Assembly: GCF_023534745.1 (NCBI RefSeq)
Contig: NZ_JAMHJQ010000013.1
Coordinates: 1 to 64,000 of the forward strand
From: Streptomyces sp. 35G-GA-8
GTDB lineage: Bacteria > Actinomycetota > Actinomycetes > Streptomycetales > Streptomycetaceae
Reading direction: 5' to 3'
DNA length: 64,000 bases
Shown: piece by piece, positions 34,979 through 42,830 of the stretch
How positions within the stretch are numbered: position 1 is the stretch's first letter
Layout of the letters: every line of letters starts with the position of its first letter
Made by a program: the position numbers and the translations under genes
The notes under the pieces: generated by a model
The model's database searches: none
What the model was told of the DNA's origin: nothing
Seen by the model: the letters and a program-made list of their open reading frames with translations, nothing else

Positions 34979-36523
34979 GTGCCCACGCCGCCCCGCACCA
35001 CCCACCGTCCGGCCCCCTCCCGGCGGCCGGGGACACCACAGCGACCGCGCTGGGGAATGCGGATGGCGACGACCCTCTCCGTACTGGTTCTGGGGGCCGG
35101 CGGGATCGGCCACGCGGTGATGACCAGCCTCGACACCGGCATCGACCGGGTCGATCCGTTCAAGGACATGAAGAACCGCCCGTCCGCGGGCCACGGTCTC
35201 AACCTCCTACTGGTCGGCACGGACCGCCGCGACAAGATCACGGAGGAGGAGCGGCAGAAATACCGGCTCGGTGGCGAGCCCTGCAACTGCACCGACACGG
35301 TCATGCTGGTGCATCTCTCCGCGGACGGTGACCGCGCCAGCGTCGTGAGCGTGCCGCGCGACAGTTACGCGGAGCTTCCCGAGCACACCGACGTGGCCAC
35401 CGGCAAGCGTCATGAGCCGCACGCGGTGAAGCTCAACGCGGCGTACGCGGAGGGCGGGCCGCATCTGACGGTCAGCACCGTCGAACGCATGACGGGGGTG
35501 AAGATCAGCCACTATCTGGAGGTCGACTTCACCAGCTTCATGAAGACGGTGGACGCCCTGGGCGGCGTCGAGATCTGTACGCCCCGGGCGCTGAAGGACT
35601 CGTACACCGGGCTCGATCTGACCCCCGGCACCCACAGCATGAACGGCGGCCAGGCGCTCCAGTACGTACGGTCGCGGCATATCGACGGCGCCGCCGACCT
35701 CGGGCGGATGCAGCGCCAGCAGCGCTTCCTGGCCGCGCTGATCGACCGGGCCACCAGCAGCGGAGTCCTGTTGAACCCGGTGCGGTTCAAGGAGGTCTCC
35801 TCGACCATGCTCGCCTCGGTACGGGCCGACGCGGGCTTCGGTACGGAGCAGCTGCTCGCCCTCAACGAGGCGATGCGCGGCTTCTCGCCCTCCTCGTCGG
35901 AGTTCACGTCGGTGCCGCTGGTCGGTGACGGCGTCACGGTCAAGGGGGTCGGTGCCACGGTGAAGTGGGATCCGGTGAAGTCGCGGGAGCTGTTCCGCGC
36001 GCTGCGCGAGGACAGACCGCTGACATCGGCGCACGGACCTGCGGCCCCGCGACCGGCCGCCTCGCCGGCGGCGGCCCCGCAGTCGGCCGCGGGGCCCGAG
36101 CCGGGACAGGAATCGGCTTCGGGCAAGGAGTCGGCGAAGCCGGCCGAGTCCGCCGAGCCGGTCGATGTGAAGCCGCAGGACATCCGCGTGCAGGTCTACA
36201 ACGGCACGCGCACGGACGGACTCGGCAAGCTGGTCGACGACGCGCTGCACGCCACCGGCTTCAACACGACCCGTACGCCGCTCAACTCCGACGGCCCTGA
36301 CCTGCGGCGCACGGTCGTGATGTACGACCCGCGCTGGGACCTCTCGGCGAAGTCCCTCGCGGCGGCGCTGCCCGGCAGCGAACTGCGCGCGGTGAGACAG
36401 CAGGGCGCGACGCTCAAGGTGATGGCGGGGACGGACTTCACGGCGGTGAGGCCGGTACGCGCGCAGGAGGCCCCCAAGGGCCGGTTCGGGGCGACGACCG
36501 GCGACCAGGTGGTGTGCCCTTGA
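34979..36523 (+). CDS. LCP family protein 4 with LytR_C domain
   Basis: A 514-residue LCP protein. A short Pro/Arg-rich cytoplasmic part precedes one helix (about 27-47). LCP domain: 'LNLLLVGTDRRDKITEEERQ', 'ASVVSVPRDSYAELPEHTD', 'KISHYLEVDFTSFMKTVDAL' and 'GGQALQYVRSRHIDGAADLG'. A Pro/Ala/Ser/Glu linker (about 345-395) joins a LytR_C domain ('IRVQVYNGTRTDGLGKLVDD'). The GTG at 34979 has GGAGG nine bases upstream and is preferred over any upstream in-frame start. It is divergent from the ExoA-like gene. Confidence 0.92.
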   Translation: MPTPPRTTHRPAPSRRPGTPQRPRWGMRMATTLSVLVLGAGGIGHAVMTSLDTGIDRVDPFKDMKNRPSAGHGLNLLLVGTDRRDKITEEERQKYRLGGEPCNCTDTVMLVHLSADGDRASVVSVPRDSYAELPEHTDVATGKRHEPHAVKLNAAYAEGGPHLTVSTVERMTGVKISHYLEVDFTSFMKTVDALGGVEICTPRALKDSYTGLDLTPGTHSMNGGQALQYVRSRHIDGAADLGRMQRQQRFLAALIDRATSSGVLLNPVRFKEVSSTMLASVRADAGFGTEQLLALNEAMRGFSPSSSEFTSVPLVGDGVTVKGVGATVKWDPVKSRELFRALREDRPLTSAHGPAAPRPAASPAAAPQSAAGPEPGQESASGKESAKPAESAEPVDVKPQDIRVQVYNGTRTDGLGKLVDDALHATGFNTTRTPLNSDGPDLRRTVVMYDPRWDLSAKSLAAALPGSELRAVRQQGATLKVMAGTDFTAVRPVRAQEAPKGRFGATTGDQVVCP

Positions 36524-36589
36524 CCGGGGCCGCCGGGGAGCTGGGGAGCCGAGGAGCCGGGGCCGTCGGGGAGCCGGGTGCGCCGCTGA

Positions 36590-37144
36590 TCAGCGGTGGT
36601 CGTCGATGCCCTCCGCCGCGCGCTTCGCCCGGAGCTCCTTGATCGCCTGTCGCCGGGCGAGCCGGTGCGTACGCCGGATCTGCGCTTCCTGGTAGCGCCG
36701 CTTGTCCCGCTCCGTCTCGGGGATCACCGGGGGTACGGTCCGGGGTCTGCCGTCCGCGTCCACGGCGGCGAAGACCAGATAGGCGCTGCCGACCTGGGTC
36801 GCCGGGGTGGACTCGTTCCAGCGCTCGGCCATGACCCGTACGCCGACCTCCATCGAGGACCGTCCGGTCCAGTTGACCTGGGCGCGGACATGGACGAGGT
36901 CCCCGACCCGTACCGGCACGAGGAAGACCATCTCGTCCATCGAGGCGGTGACCGCGGGGCCGCCGGAGTGGCGTCCCGCGACGGCGCCCGCCGCGTCGTC
37001 GACCAGCTTCATGATCACGCCGCCGTGCACCGTACCGAGGAGGTTGGTGTCGCTGACGGTCATGATGTGGCTGAGCGTGGTGCGTGAGGCGGAGGTGGGC
37101 TTACCCGGAATATCGCTTTCCGGGGGTGGGACCTGAGCTGTCAT
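36590..37144 (-). CDS. Acyl-CoA thioesterase, hotdog fold
   Basis: A 184-residue hotdog-fold acyl-CoA hydrolase of the YciA/ACOT type. The catalytic region is 'LLGTVHGGVIMKLVDDAAG' with the usual His-Gly-Gly and Asp, followed by 'VTASMDEMVFLVPVRVGDLV' and 'MEVGVRVMAERWN'. The C-terminal extension is basic and helical. An in-frame GTG at 37153 would add three residues. It lies between LCP genes but has no evident functional link to them. Confidence 0.9.
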   Translation of the reverse strand: MTAQVPPPESDIPGKPTSASRTTLSHIMTVSDTNLLGTVHGGVIMKLVDDAAGAVAGRHSGGPAVTASMDEMVFLVPVRVGDLVHVRAQVNWTGRSSMEVGVRVMAERWNESTPATQVGSAYLVFAAVDADGRPRTVPPVIPETERDKRRYQEAQIRRTHRLARRQAIKELRAKRAAEGIDDHR

Positions 37145-37315
37145 GTCCTCCACCCTATGCGGGCGCTCCCCCGGCCCCCGGGGGCGCCCGGCCGGTCACC
37201 CAGGGCGACGCCAGTGCCCCGGCGTGGTCCGCATTGCATCAGCTTGGCAACAGCACCGACCCGATTTCCCACCTCCCCTGTCTGGCGCGGGGCCCGGACC
37301 GGCACACTGTTCCGC

Positions 37316-38572
37316 ATGAATGATTGGCCCGATGGATGGACCGGCGACCGCCGCGAGCGGAGCAACCGCTACGGGCGCGGCAGCGCGGGCGCGCAGCCCG
37401 AGGGCGCGCGCGTGATGCCGCATGTGCAGCCCCGCGGTGTCCCTCAGCAGTCCCAGGGGTACGACCGGGGCCATGAGCCCGGGTACGACAGCGGGTACAA
37501 CACGGGCCAGGTCTACGGCTCGCCCTCCGGCGGTGGTGGACAGGGCGGCTACGGCGGTCCGCCGCCGGGCGCCCCTCGCGGGCCGGGGCAGGCGCCCGAC
37601 TGGCGCCGCCGTATCAAGGTCGGCGCGCTGACGCTGGTCGTGGTGCTCCTCGCCGTCTCCATCGGCACGTACTTCTGGGCGGACGGGAAGCTCAGGCGCG
37701 AGGTCGATCTCTCCAAGGTCATCGAGCGGCCTGAGCCGGGCGACGGCACGAACTATCTGATCGTCGGCTCGGACAGCCGCGAGGGCATGTCCGAAGAGGA
37801 GAAGAAGAAGCTCCACACGGGCTCCGCCGAGGGCAAGCGCACCGACTCGATGATGATCCTGCACGACGGGTCGAACGGTCCGACGCTGATCTCGCTGCCG
37901 CGCGACTCGAACGTGACGATCCCGTCGTTCCGCGGCTCCGAGTCCGGCAAGATGTTCCCGGCCACGGGCCGGCAGACCAAGCTCAACGCGGCGTACGCCG
38001 AGGACGGCCCCGAACTGCTCGTCCGCACCGTCGAGTTCAACACCGGCCTGCACATCGACCACTACGTCGAGATCGGCTTCGCGGGCTTCGCCAATATCGT
38101 GGACGCGATCGGCGGGGTGGAGCTGGACATCCCGAAGGCGTTCAAGGACAAGAAGTCCGGCGCCGACTTCCAGGCGGGCAAGCAGACCCTGGACGGCGAA
38201 CAGGCCCTCGCCTTCGTACGGACGCGGTACGCCTTCGCCAACAGCGACCTGGACCGTACGAAGAACCAGCAGAAGTTCCTCGCGGCCCTGGCCGCGCAGA
38301 CAGCGACGCCCGGCACGATCCTCAACCCGTTCGCGTTCTATCCGACGATGGGCGCCGGGCTGGACACGCTGATCGTGGACAAGGACATGTCGCTGTGGTC
38401 GCTGGGCCAGATGTTCTTCGCGATGAAGGGCGTCACGGGCGGCGACGGAACGTCCATGAACATGCCGATCTCGGGCAGCGTGGGCGGCAATCTGGTCTGG
38501 GACAAGGCCAAGGTCAAGGAGCTGGTGAACCAGCTGAACAACGACGAGAAGGTCACGGTCACCGGCAACTGA
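37316..38572 (+). CDS. LCP family protein 5
   Basis: A 418-residue LCP protein with a Gly/Tyr/Gln/Pro-rich cytoplasmic region (about 20-95), one helix (about 100-120) and an LCP domain: 'NYLIVGSDSREGMSEEEKKK', 'PTLISLPRDSNVTIPSFRG', 'HIDHYVEIGFAGFANIVDAI' and 'LDGEQALAFVRTRYAFANSD'. No LytR_C domain. The ATG at 37316 has no Shine-Dalgarno; CACACT ends seven bases before it, so the mRNA may be leaderless. Its stop overlaps the start of the deaminase-like gene (TGATG), so those two are coupled. Confidence 0.92.
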   Translation: MNDWPDGWTGDRRERSNRYGRGSAGAQPEGARVMPHVQPRGVPQQSQGYDRGHEPGYDSGYNTGQVYGSPSGGGGQGGYGGPPPGAPRGPGQAPDWRRRIKVGALTLVVVLLAVSIGTYFWADGKLRREVDLSKVIERPEPGDGTNYLIVGSDSREGMSEEEKKKLHTGSAEGKRTDSMMILHDGSNGPTLISLPRDSNVTIPSFRGSESGKMFPATGRQTKLNAAYAEDGPELLVRTVEFNTGLHIDHYVEIGFAGFANIVDAIGGVELDIPKAFKDKKSGADFQAGKQTLDGEQALAFVRTRYAFANSDLDRTKNQQKFLAALAAQTATPGTILNPFAFYPTMGAGLDTLIVDKDMSLWSLGQMFFAMKGVTGGDGTSMNMPISGSVGGNLVWDKAKVKELVNQLNNDEKVTVTGN

Positions 38573-39054
38573 TGTCCGCCTCCTCCGCGCCGACGCCCGG
38601 CGTGCCCAGTGAGCCCGGTGTGTCCGGCGCCGGCCATGAACCGGTCGATCACGAACCGGTCGATCACGAACCGGTCGATCACGAACTGATCGAGGCGGCG
38701 GCGGAGATCGCCAGGAGCAGGTCCCGCGGCGACCGTCACACGATGGCCGCCGCGGCCCGCGCCGCCGACGGGCGCCTGGTCACCGCGATCAACGCGTACC
38801 ACTTCACCGGAGGTCCCTGCGCCGAGATGGTCCTCGTCGGCTCCGCGGCGGCGCGCGGCGTCTACGACCTGGACACGATCGTGGCGGTGGGCGACCGGGA
38901 CCGGGGGGTGGCGCCGCCGTGCGGGCGATGCCGGCAGTTCCTGTTCGACTACTTCCCTGACCTGAAGGTCATCGTCGGCGCGGGCGACCGGCTGCGTACC
39001 GTACGGATCTCCGCGCTCCTGCCGGAGACCTATGTCTGGGCGGACCACCAGTAG
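38572..39054 (+). CDS. Cytidine deaminase-fold protein, blasticidin-S-deaminase-like
   Basis: A 160-residue zinc-dependent deaminase. The core reads 'NAYHFTGGPCAEMVLVGSAA' and 'VAPPCGRCRQFLFDYFPDLK', with Cys-Ala-Glu in place of the usual His-Ala-Glu and then Cys-x-x-Cys, and it ends 'ALLPETYVWADHQ'. From memory, this is close to the blasticidin-S deaminase of Aspergillus terreus. The substrate is unknown; it may act on a cytosine nucleoside or an antibiotic. An N-terminal extension contains three EPVDH repeats (45 bases of perfect 15-mer DNA repeats at 38638-38682). It is coupled to LCP 5 by a TGATG overlap. Confidence 0.85.
   Translation: MSASSAPTPGVPSEPGVSGAGHEPVDHEPVDHEPVDHELIEAAAEIARSRSRGDRHTMAAAARAADGRLVTAINAYHFTGGPCAEMVLVGSAAARGVYDLDTIVAVGDRDRGVAPPCGRCRQFLFDYFPDLKVIVGAGDRLRTVRISALLPETYVWADHQ
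38638..38682. repeat. Three tandem 15-base repeats inside the deaminase gene
   Basis: GAACCGGTCGATCAC occurs three times in frame, giving Glu-Pro-Val-Asp-His repeats, followed by a degenerate fourth start (GAACTGATCG). Length variation by slippage would keep the frame. Confidence 0.85.
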
Positions 39055-39147
39055 TCCGTCACGGGCGGACATCGCGTACAACCTTCCCCCTGGCCCAAGG
39101 GTCGAATGTGCCGTAGATCAACGCGTGCATGTTCCGATGGGGGACCC

Positions 39148-40743
39148 TTGAGAAAGATCATGGCCGTGGTGAGCACGGCCGTCGCGCTCTCCGCATCCAC
39201 ACTGGTCGCGGCGCCGACCGCGCAGGCGGCCGAGGTCAACCTGCGGTCGTTCGCGTGGAGCGCCGAGAAGGACGGCAAGATCCATGTGCTCTACGAGCAC
39301 TGGGACCGGAACTCACTTCCGTCCGACGTCACCGTCCGGGTCCGCGCGAAGGGCAGTGACGCGGTACTCGCCACGCTGCGCCTCAATGACGCCGGGCGCT
39401 GCACCACCGCGTCCGCCTGCGAGGAGGAGCAGTTCTGGACCGATCCGGTCCAACTGCCCGCGCTGGGTGTGTACACCGTGGACCTCGTGGTCCGGGCCGG
39501 CACGGCCGGCGAACTCGTCGACCGCGACAACGGTGAGGTCAACTACGGCCTCGCCCCGAAGCTGACCGCGACCGCCGACCGTCAGTCGGTGTCGTACGAC
39601 CACCGCGTCGTCACGATGAGCGGCACGCTCTTCGCGCAGGACCCGAACACGCGCGAGGTCAAGCCGTTCGCGGGGGCCGGTGTGTACACCTGGTTCACGT
39701 CCCCGGACTTCAAGAAGGTGACCGTCGACAAGACGGGACGCTTCTCCCTGCCCTTCGAGTTCAGCGGGTACGAGACCGGCGCACGTCTCCGCGTCTCGTT
39801 CGAGGGGAACGACGCGTCGTTCCCGGTGGCGGTGCGCAAGCAGCCGCTGAAACTGGCGGTGGACACCCCCGCCCGCTCGGTCACGGCCCCGTACGGCAGC
39901 GATGTCCCCGCCCGCGGCAAGGTGACCCGTACGGCCGACGACGGCACCGACAAGCCGGCGGGCGGCGTCGGCGTCGTGGTCGACGGCCGGCCCATCACCA
40001 GCACCAAGGCCGACGGCACGTTCTCCGGCGCCTTCCCGGCCACCCGGAACGGGACCACGCGCCTTGAGCTGGGCCAGGAGCCATGGTTCGAGAAGTCGGT
40101 GTCCCCGTACGACTTCCAGGTCAAGACGGCCGCCACCAGCACGTTCTCGGCGATCGAAGCCGCTGTGGACAAGTACCGGAAGGTCACCTTCAGCGGCAAG
40201 CTGGGCGTCACGTCGGGCTCGTACCCCGCCGGGACGACGGGGCGCGTCTCCATCGACCACTCCTCGGACGGCCAGAACTGGTCGAGCGTGGGCCAGTTCA
40301 CGGCCACGTACGGGACCGCGTTCAAGCAGACCGCTCCGCTGAAGGGCTCGACCGGCAGCTACTGGCGCCTGCGCCACCTGGGCGCCACGGGCGTGGAGAG
40401 CCGTGTCTACAAGCTCGGCCGTCAGTACACCGAGATCCGGAGTGACGACGTCACGCCCGAAGGCGTGCGCAAGGGCACGAAGCTGACGGCCAAGGGCACG
40501 CTCAGGCAGAAGTCCGGCTCCACCTGGAAGGCGTACGCCGGCCAGAAGGTCCGCGTCTACTTCAAGCCCGCCACGAGCGGGGCGGCCTGGAAGGAGCTGG
40601 GCACTGCCACGACCCTCACCAACGGCACGTTCAGCAAGCAGTTCACCGCGCAGCAGGACGGCACGTGGCAGATGCGCTATGTCGACACGGTGAAGACGCA
40701 CTACGCGTCCAGCGGTCGCGAGGACTACGTCGACGTCCGCTGA
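39148..40743 (+). CDS. Secreted beta-domain protein, function unknown
   Basis: A 531-residue exported protein with signal peptide 'IMAVVSTAVALSASTLVAA' and probable cleavage after 'PTAQA'. The mature part is built of repeated beta domains of about 90 residues (for example 'LTATADRQSVSYDHRVVTMS' and 'VTFSGKLGVTSGSYPAGTTG'), with several short repeats of the type found in bacterial Ig-like or tandem beta-sandwich surface proteins. TTG start, with GGGGGA three bases upstream; the ATG at 39160 is the alternative. No catalytic motif seen. A strong hairpin follows. Confidence 0.8.
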   Translation: MRKIMAVVSTAVALSASTLVAAPTAQAAEVNLRSFAWSAEKDGKIHVLYEHWDRNSLPSDVTVRVRAKGSDAVLATLRLNDAGRCTTASACEEEQFWTDPVQLPALGVYTVDLVVRAGTAGELVDRDNGEVNYGLAPKLTATADRQSVSYDHRVVTMSGTLFAQDPNTREVKPFAGAGVYTWFTSPDFKKVTVDKTGRFSLPFEFSGYETGARLRVSFEGNDASFPVAVRKQPLKLAVDTPARSVTAPYGSDVPARGKVTRTADDGTDKPAGGVGVVVDGRPITSTKADGTFSGAFPATRNGTTRLELGQEPWFEKSVSPYDFQVKTAATSTFSAIEAAVDKYRKVTFSGKLGVTSGSYPAGTTGRVSIDHSSDGQNWSSVGQFTATYGTAFKQTAPLKGSTGSYWRLRHLGATGVESRVYKLGRQYTEIRSDDVTPEGVRKGTKLTAKGTLRQKSGSTWKAYAGQKVRVYFKPATSGAAWKELGTATTLTNGTFSKQFTAQQDGTWQMRYVDTVKTHYASSGREDYVDVR

Positions 40744-40756
40744 GGCCGCCAAACGC

Positions 40757-40803
40757 GAACGAGGGGCGGGGCCTCGGGATACCCGGGGCCCCGCCCCTCG
40801 TTC
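40757..40803 (+). terminator. 17-bp hairpin terminator after the secreted protein gene
   Basis: GAACGAGGGGCGGGGCC (40757-40773) pairs perfectly with GGCCCCGCCCCTCGTTC (40787-40803) across a 13-base loop. CCCGCCCCTCGTTCA is then partly repeated at 40806-40820. Confidence 0.88.
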
Positions 40804-40926
40804 ACCCCGCCCCTCGTTCAGGTGATCGTGCCGATCGGACGGAATGCGACCTCGGGGGGTCCGGGTAGAGCCCGGGTGGAGCAGGAACGACCGGCGGTCG
40901 GCCGACGAGAGGGGAGGGGCTGGGCT

Positions 40927-41616
40927 GTGGGGCAGACGCAGGACAGAGGTTCCGAGGACACCGTCCGACTGGCGCCGCAGGCGGCGAAGGCGGCTGCGTA
41001 CTTCGATTCCCTGGGACTCGGGTATCAGAAGGCGTTCGACGGCAGGAAGACATCCCAGATCCGGGCGGCCGAGCGCCTGATGGGGCGGCTGGACCCCGGT
41101 GACCGGGTGCTTGATGTGGGATGCGGCACGGGACTGCCCACCGCCGGGCAGCTGTGCGAGGGCGGCATGGACGTCACCGGGATCGATGTCTCCGAGGGCC
41201 TGCTCGCCCACGCGCGGCGCCAGGTTCCGGGAGCGCGCTTCGTCCGGGCCGATCTCTTCGACCCGGACCTGGACATCGGGCCGTTCGACGCCGTGGTGAG
41301 CTTCTACGCCCTCGTCGATCTGAGCGCGGACAAGTTCATCGCCGCGCTGGAGAGACTGCGGGATCTCACGGCCATGGGCGGCACGCTGCTGGTCGCCGTC
41401 TCGGAGCGGCGCACCGACGAGGAGGTGCGGTTCATGGAGACGACCTACCGTCCCGCGCTGTGCCGGCGTGAAGATCTCGGTGACTGGGCCCGCCGAGCGG
41501 GGCTGTGGGTGGACGAGTTGAACATCTGCCCCGAGCAGGGAGCCGAAGGACAGCCCGAGACCGGTCTCTATCTCTGGGCCCGGCGCCCTTCGCGGAAGTC
41601 CCCTGTCCCGGCCTGA
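40927..41616 (+). CDS. Class I SAM-dependent methyltransferase
   Basis: A 229-residue protein with the SAM-binding motif 'DRVLDVGCGTGLPTAGQLCE' followed by 'MDVTGIDVSEGLLAHARRQV' (acidic residue binding ribose) and 'GPFDAVVSFYALVDLSADKF'. The methyl acceptor is unknown. GTG start with GGGGAGGGG seven bases upstream; a longer frame from 40822 lies over the terminator and is rejected. It ends in a hairpin that includes its own stop codon. Neighbours give no clear pathway. Confidence 0.88.
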   Translation: MGQTQDRGSEDTVRLAPQAAKAAAYFDSLGLGYQKAFDGRKTSQIRAAERLMGRLDPGDRVLDVGCGTGLPTAGQLCEGGMDVTGIDVSEGLLAHARRQVPGARFVRADLFDPDLDIGPFDAVVSFYALVDLSADKFIAALERLRDLTAMGGTLLVAVSERRTDEEVRFMETTYRPALCRREDLGDWARRAGLWVDELNICPEQGAEGQPETGLYLWARRPSRKSPVPA

Positions 41617-41626
41617 GCCGGGACAG
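41603..41626 (+). terminator. Hairpin terminator overlapping the methyltransferase stop
   Basis: CTGTCCCGGC (41603-41612) pairs with GCCGGGACAG (41617-41626) around the loop CTGA, which contains most of the stop codon. Confidence 0.75.
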
Positions 41627-41686
41627 AGGTTGATGGCCGGCCACCGAGGCCCAGGCGGGACAAGCTGCCGGCCCCCGCGTCGGGCT

Positions 41687-42073
41687 CTACATGTGCTGGG
41701 CGATCTGGATGAGGTTGCCGCAGGTGTCGTCCAGCACCGCGGTGATGACCGGTCCCATCTGCACCGGGTCCTGGGTGAACCGCACCCCCAGCCCGGTCAG
41801 CCGCCTGAACTCCGCCTGTACGTCGTCCACGGCGAAGGAGGTGGCCGGAATACCGTCCTCGACCAGTGCGGTCTTGTAGGGCTTGACGGCCGGATGGCCA
41901 TCGGGTTCGAGCAGCAGCTGTGTGCCGTCGGGGTCCTCGGGCGAGACCACGGTGAGCCAACGGTCCGTGCCGAGGGGAACCTCGGTCTTCTTCACGAAGC
42001 CCAGTACGTCCGTGTAGAAACGCAGGGCCTTGTCCTGGTCATCGACGAAAACGCTGGACAGGTGGATCCTCAT
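41687..42073 (-). CDS. VOC family (glyoxalase/bleomycin resistance) protein
   Basis: A 128-residue vicinal oxygen chelate protein. Two beta-alpha-beta-beta-beta modules are visible: 'IHLSSVFVDDQDKALRFYTD' with 'GFVKKTEVPLG' and 'ATSFAVDDVQAEFRRLTGLG' with 'VITAVLDDTCGNLIQIAQH'. Metal-site residues include the N-terminal His and the C-terminal Gln/Asn. Function could be glyoxalase, thiol transferase or drug binding. It overlaps the ArsR-family gene by four bases and is co-transcribed with it. GGAG lies eight bases before the ATG. Confidence 0.88.
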   Translation of the reverse strand: MRIHLSSVFVDDQDKALRFYTDVLGFVKKTEVPLGTDRWLTVVSPEDPDGTQLLLEPDGHPAVKPYKTALVEDGIPATSFAVDDVQAEFRRLTGLGVRFTQDPVQMGPVITAVLDDTCGNLIQIAQHM

Positions 42074-42363
42074 GGGCTGTTCTCCGGGGATGTCGGCCTG
42101 AGCCACCGGGCAGCGATGCGCTCAAGCGGTTCGGTGTTCAGATCGTGGAATTTGTAGCGGCCCTCGCGCCGAGTCCGGATCAGTCCGACGGACTCCAGCA
42201 CGGCGAGGTGCTGGCTGATCGCCTGGCGGGACAGCCCCAGACCGTGCTTGGTCGTCAACCGTGCGCAGATCTCGAAGAGGGACTGCCCGTCTCGTTCCGC
42301 CAGCTCATCGAGGATGAGCCGGCGAGTGGGGTCGGCCAGCGCCTTGAAAACATCATCTACCAC
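42070..42363 (-). CDS. ArsR-family winged-helix repressor
   Basis: A 97-residue HTH regulator: 'VFKALADPTRRLILDELAER' followed by the recognition region 'GLSRQAISQHLAVLESVGLI' and the wing 'RTRREGRYKFHDLNTEPLER'. No metal-binding Cys motif is present, so the ligand is probably organic. The promoter overlaps a perfect palindrome, and a -10 TATGGT ends seven bases before the GTG at 42363, which suggests a leaderless start here; an ATG at 42375 is the conventional alternative. It probably represses itself and the coupled VOC gene. Confidence 0.88.
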   Translation of the reverse strand: MVDDVFKALADPTRRLILDELAERDGQSLFEICARLTTKHGLGLSRQAISQHLAVLESVGLIRTRREGRYKFHDLNTEPLERIAARWLRPTSPENSP

Positions 42364-42373
42364 GAACCACACC

Positions 42374-42397
42374 ATAGGCAAGTCACCGCTTGCCTAT
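42374..42397 (-). promoter_or_regulatory. Operator palindrome and promoter of the ArsR-VOC operon
   Basis: ATAGGCAAG (42374-42382), six spacer bases and CTTGCCTAT (42389-42397) form a perfect inverted repeat. On the minus strand it lies within a promoter TTGATA - 18 bases - TATGGT, where TATGGT is plus 42371-42376. A bound dimer would block the promoter, as expected for autoregulation. Confidence 0.7.
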
Positions 42398-42434
42398 CAA
42401 GTGGCCGGTCCACGCGCCCGGCCGCGCCTCGCGG

Positions 42435-42683
42435 CTAACCAAGCTGTCCTGGCGGATGGGCCCAGAGCACCACGGCGTCGTAGCCGTGCCGTTCCCGGAT
42501 CGCTGCTTTCAGATACTCGACGGGCGGCGCGACCAGATGGTCTCTGCCGTCCGGGTCGGTCCGCTGCGCACAGAGGCCGGCCGGGAACGCGAACAGTTCC
42601 TCGCGTTCGTCATCCACCGGCCCGTCGGAGTCCTGCGGGATGGGCCGGTACGTCACACGCAGCTCAAGGCTTTCCTCTCTCAT
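42435..42683 (-). CDS. Hypothetical small protein
   Basis: An 82-residue acidic-to-neutral protein with no recognised domain ('LELRVTYRPIPQDSDGPVDD', 'PPVEYLKAAIRERHGYDAVV'). TAGCGT lies six bases before the ATG, as in the other probable leaderless genes of this window, and codon use is normal for the genome. It stands alone between the ArsR-VOC pair and the acyl-CoA dehydrogenase. I consider it probably real. Confidence 0.55.
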   Translation of the reverse strand: MREESLELRVTYRPIPQDSDGPVDDEREELFAFPAGLCAQRTDPDGRDHLVAPPVEYLKAAIRERHGYDAVVLWAHPPGQLG

Positions 42684-42796
42684 CCAGTCACGCTATCCGC
42701 CACCCGGACGCGAGGTCGGCTGCCCAGCCGCAGGGTCACGAGAACGGCCGAAGCCGCCGCGACAGGTCCGGGGCGTCACCCGGTGTACGCGCCCGC

Positions 42797-42812
42797 CCCG
42801 GCCGAAGCCGGG
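42797..42812 (-). terminator. Short hairpin after the acyl-CoA dehydrogenase gene
   Basis: CCCGGC (42797-42802) and GCCGGG (42807-42812) around a CGAA tetraloop, 19 bases beyond the stop. Confidence 0.45.
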
Positions 42813-42830
42813 ACAGGCACCCCGGCGCGC

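Noticed and set aside
39070-39147. ECF sigma-factor promoter before the secreted protein gene
   Set aside because: CGTACAACCTT resembles nothing I can assign with certainty, and the -35/-10 spacing could not be established.
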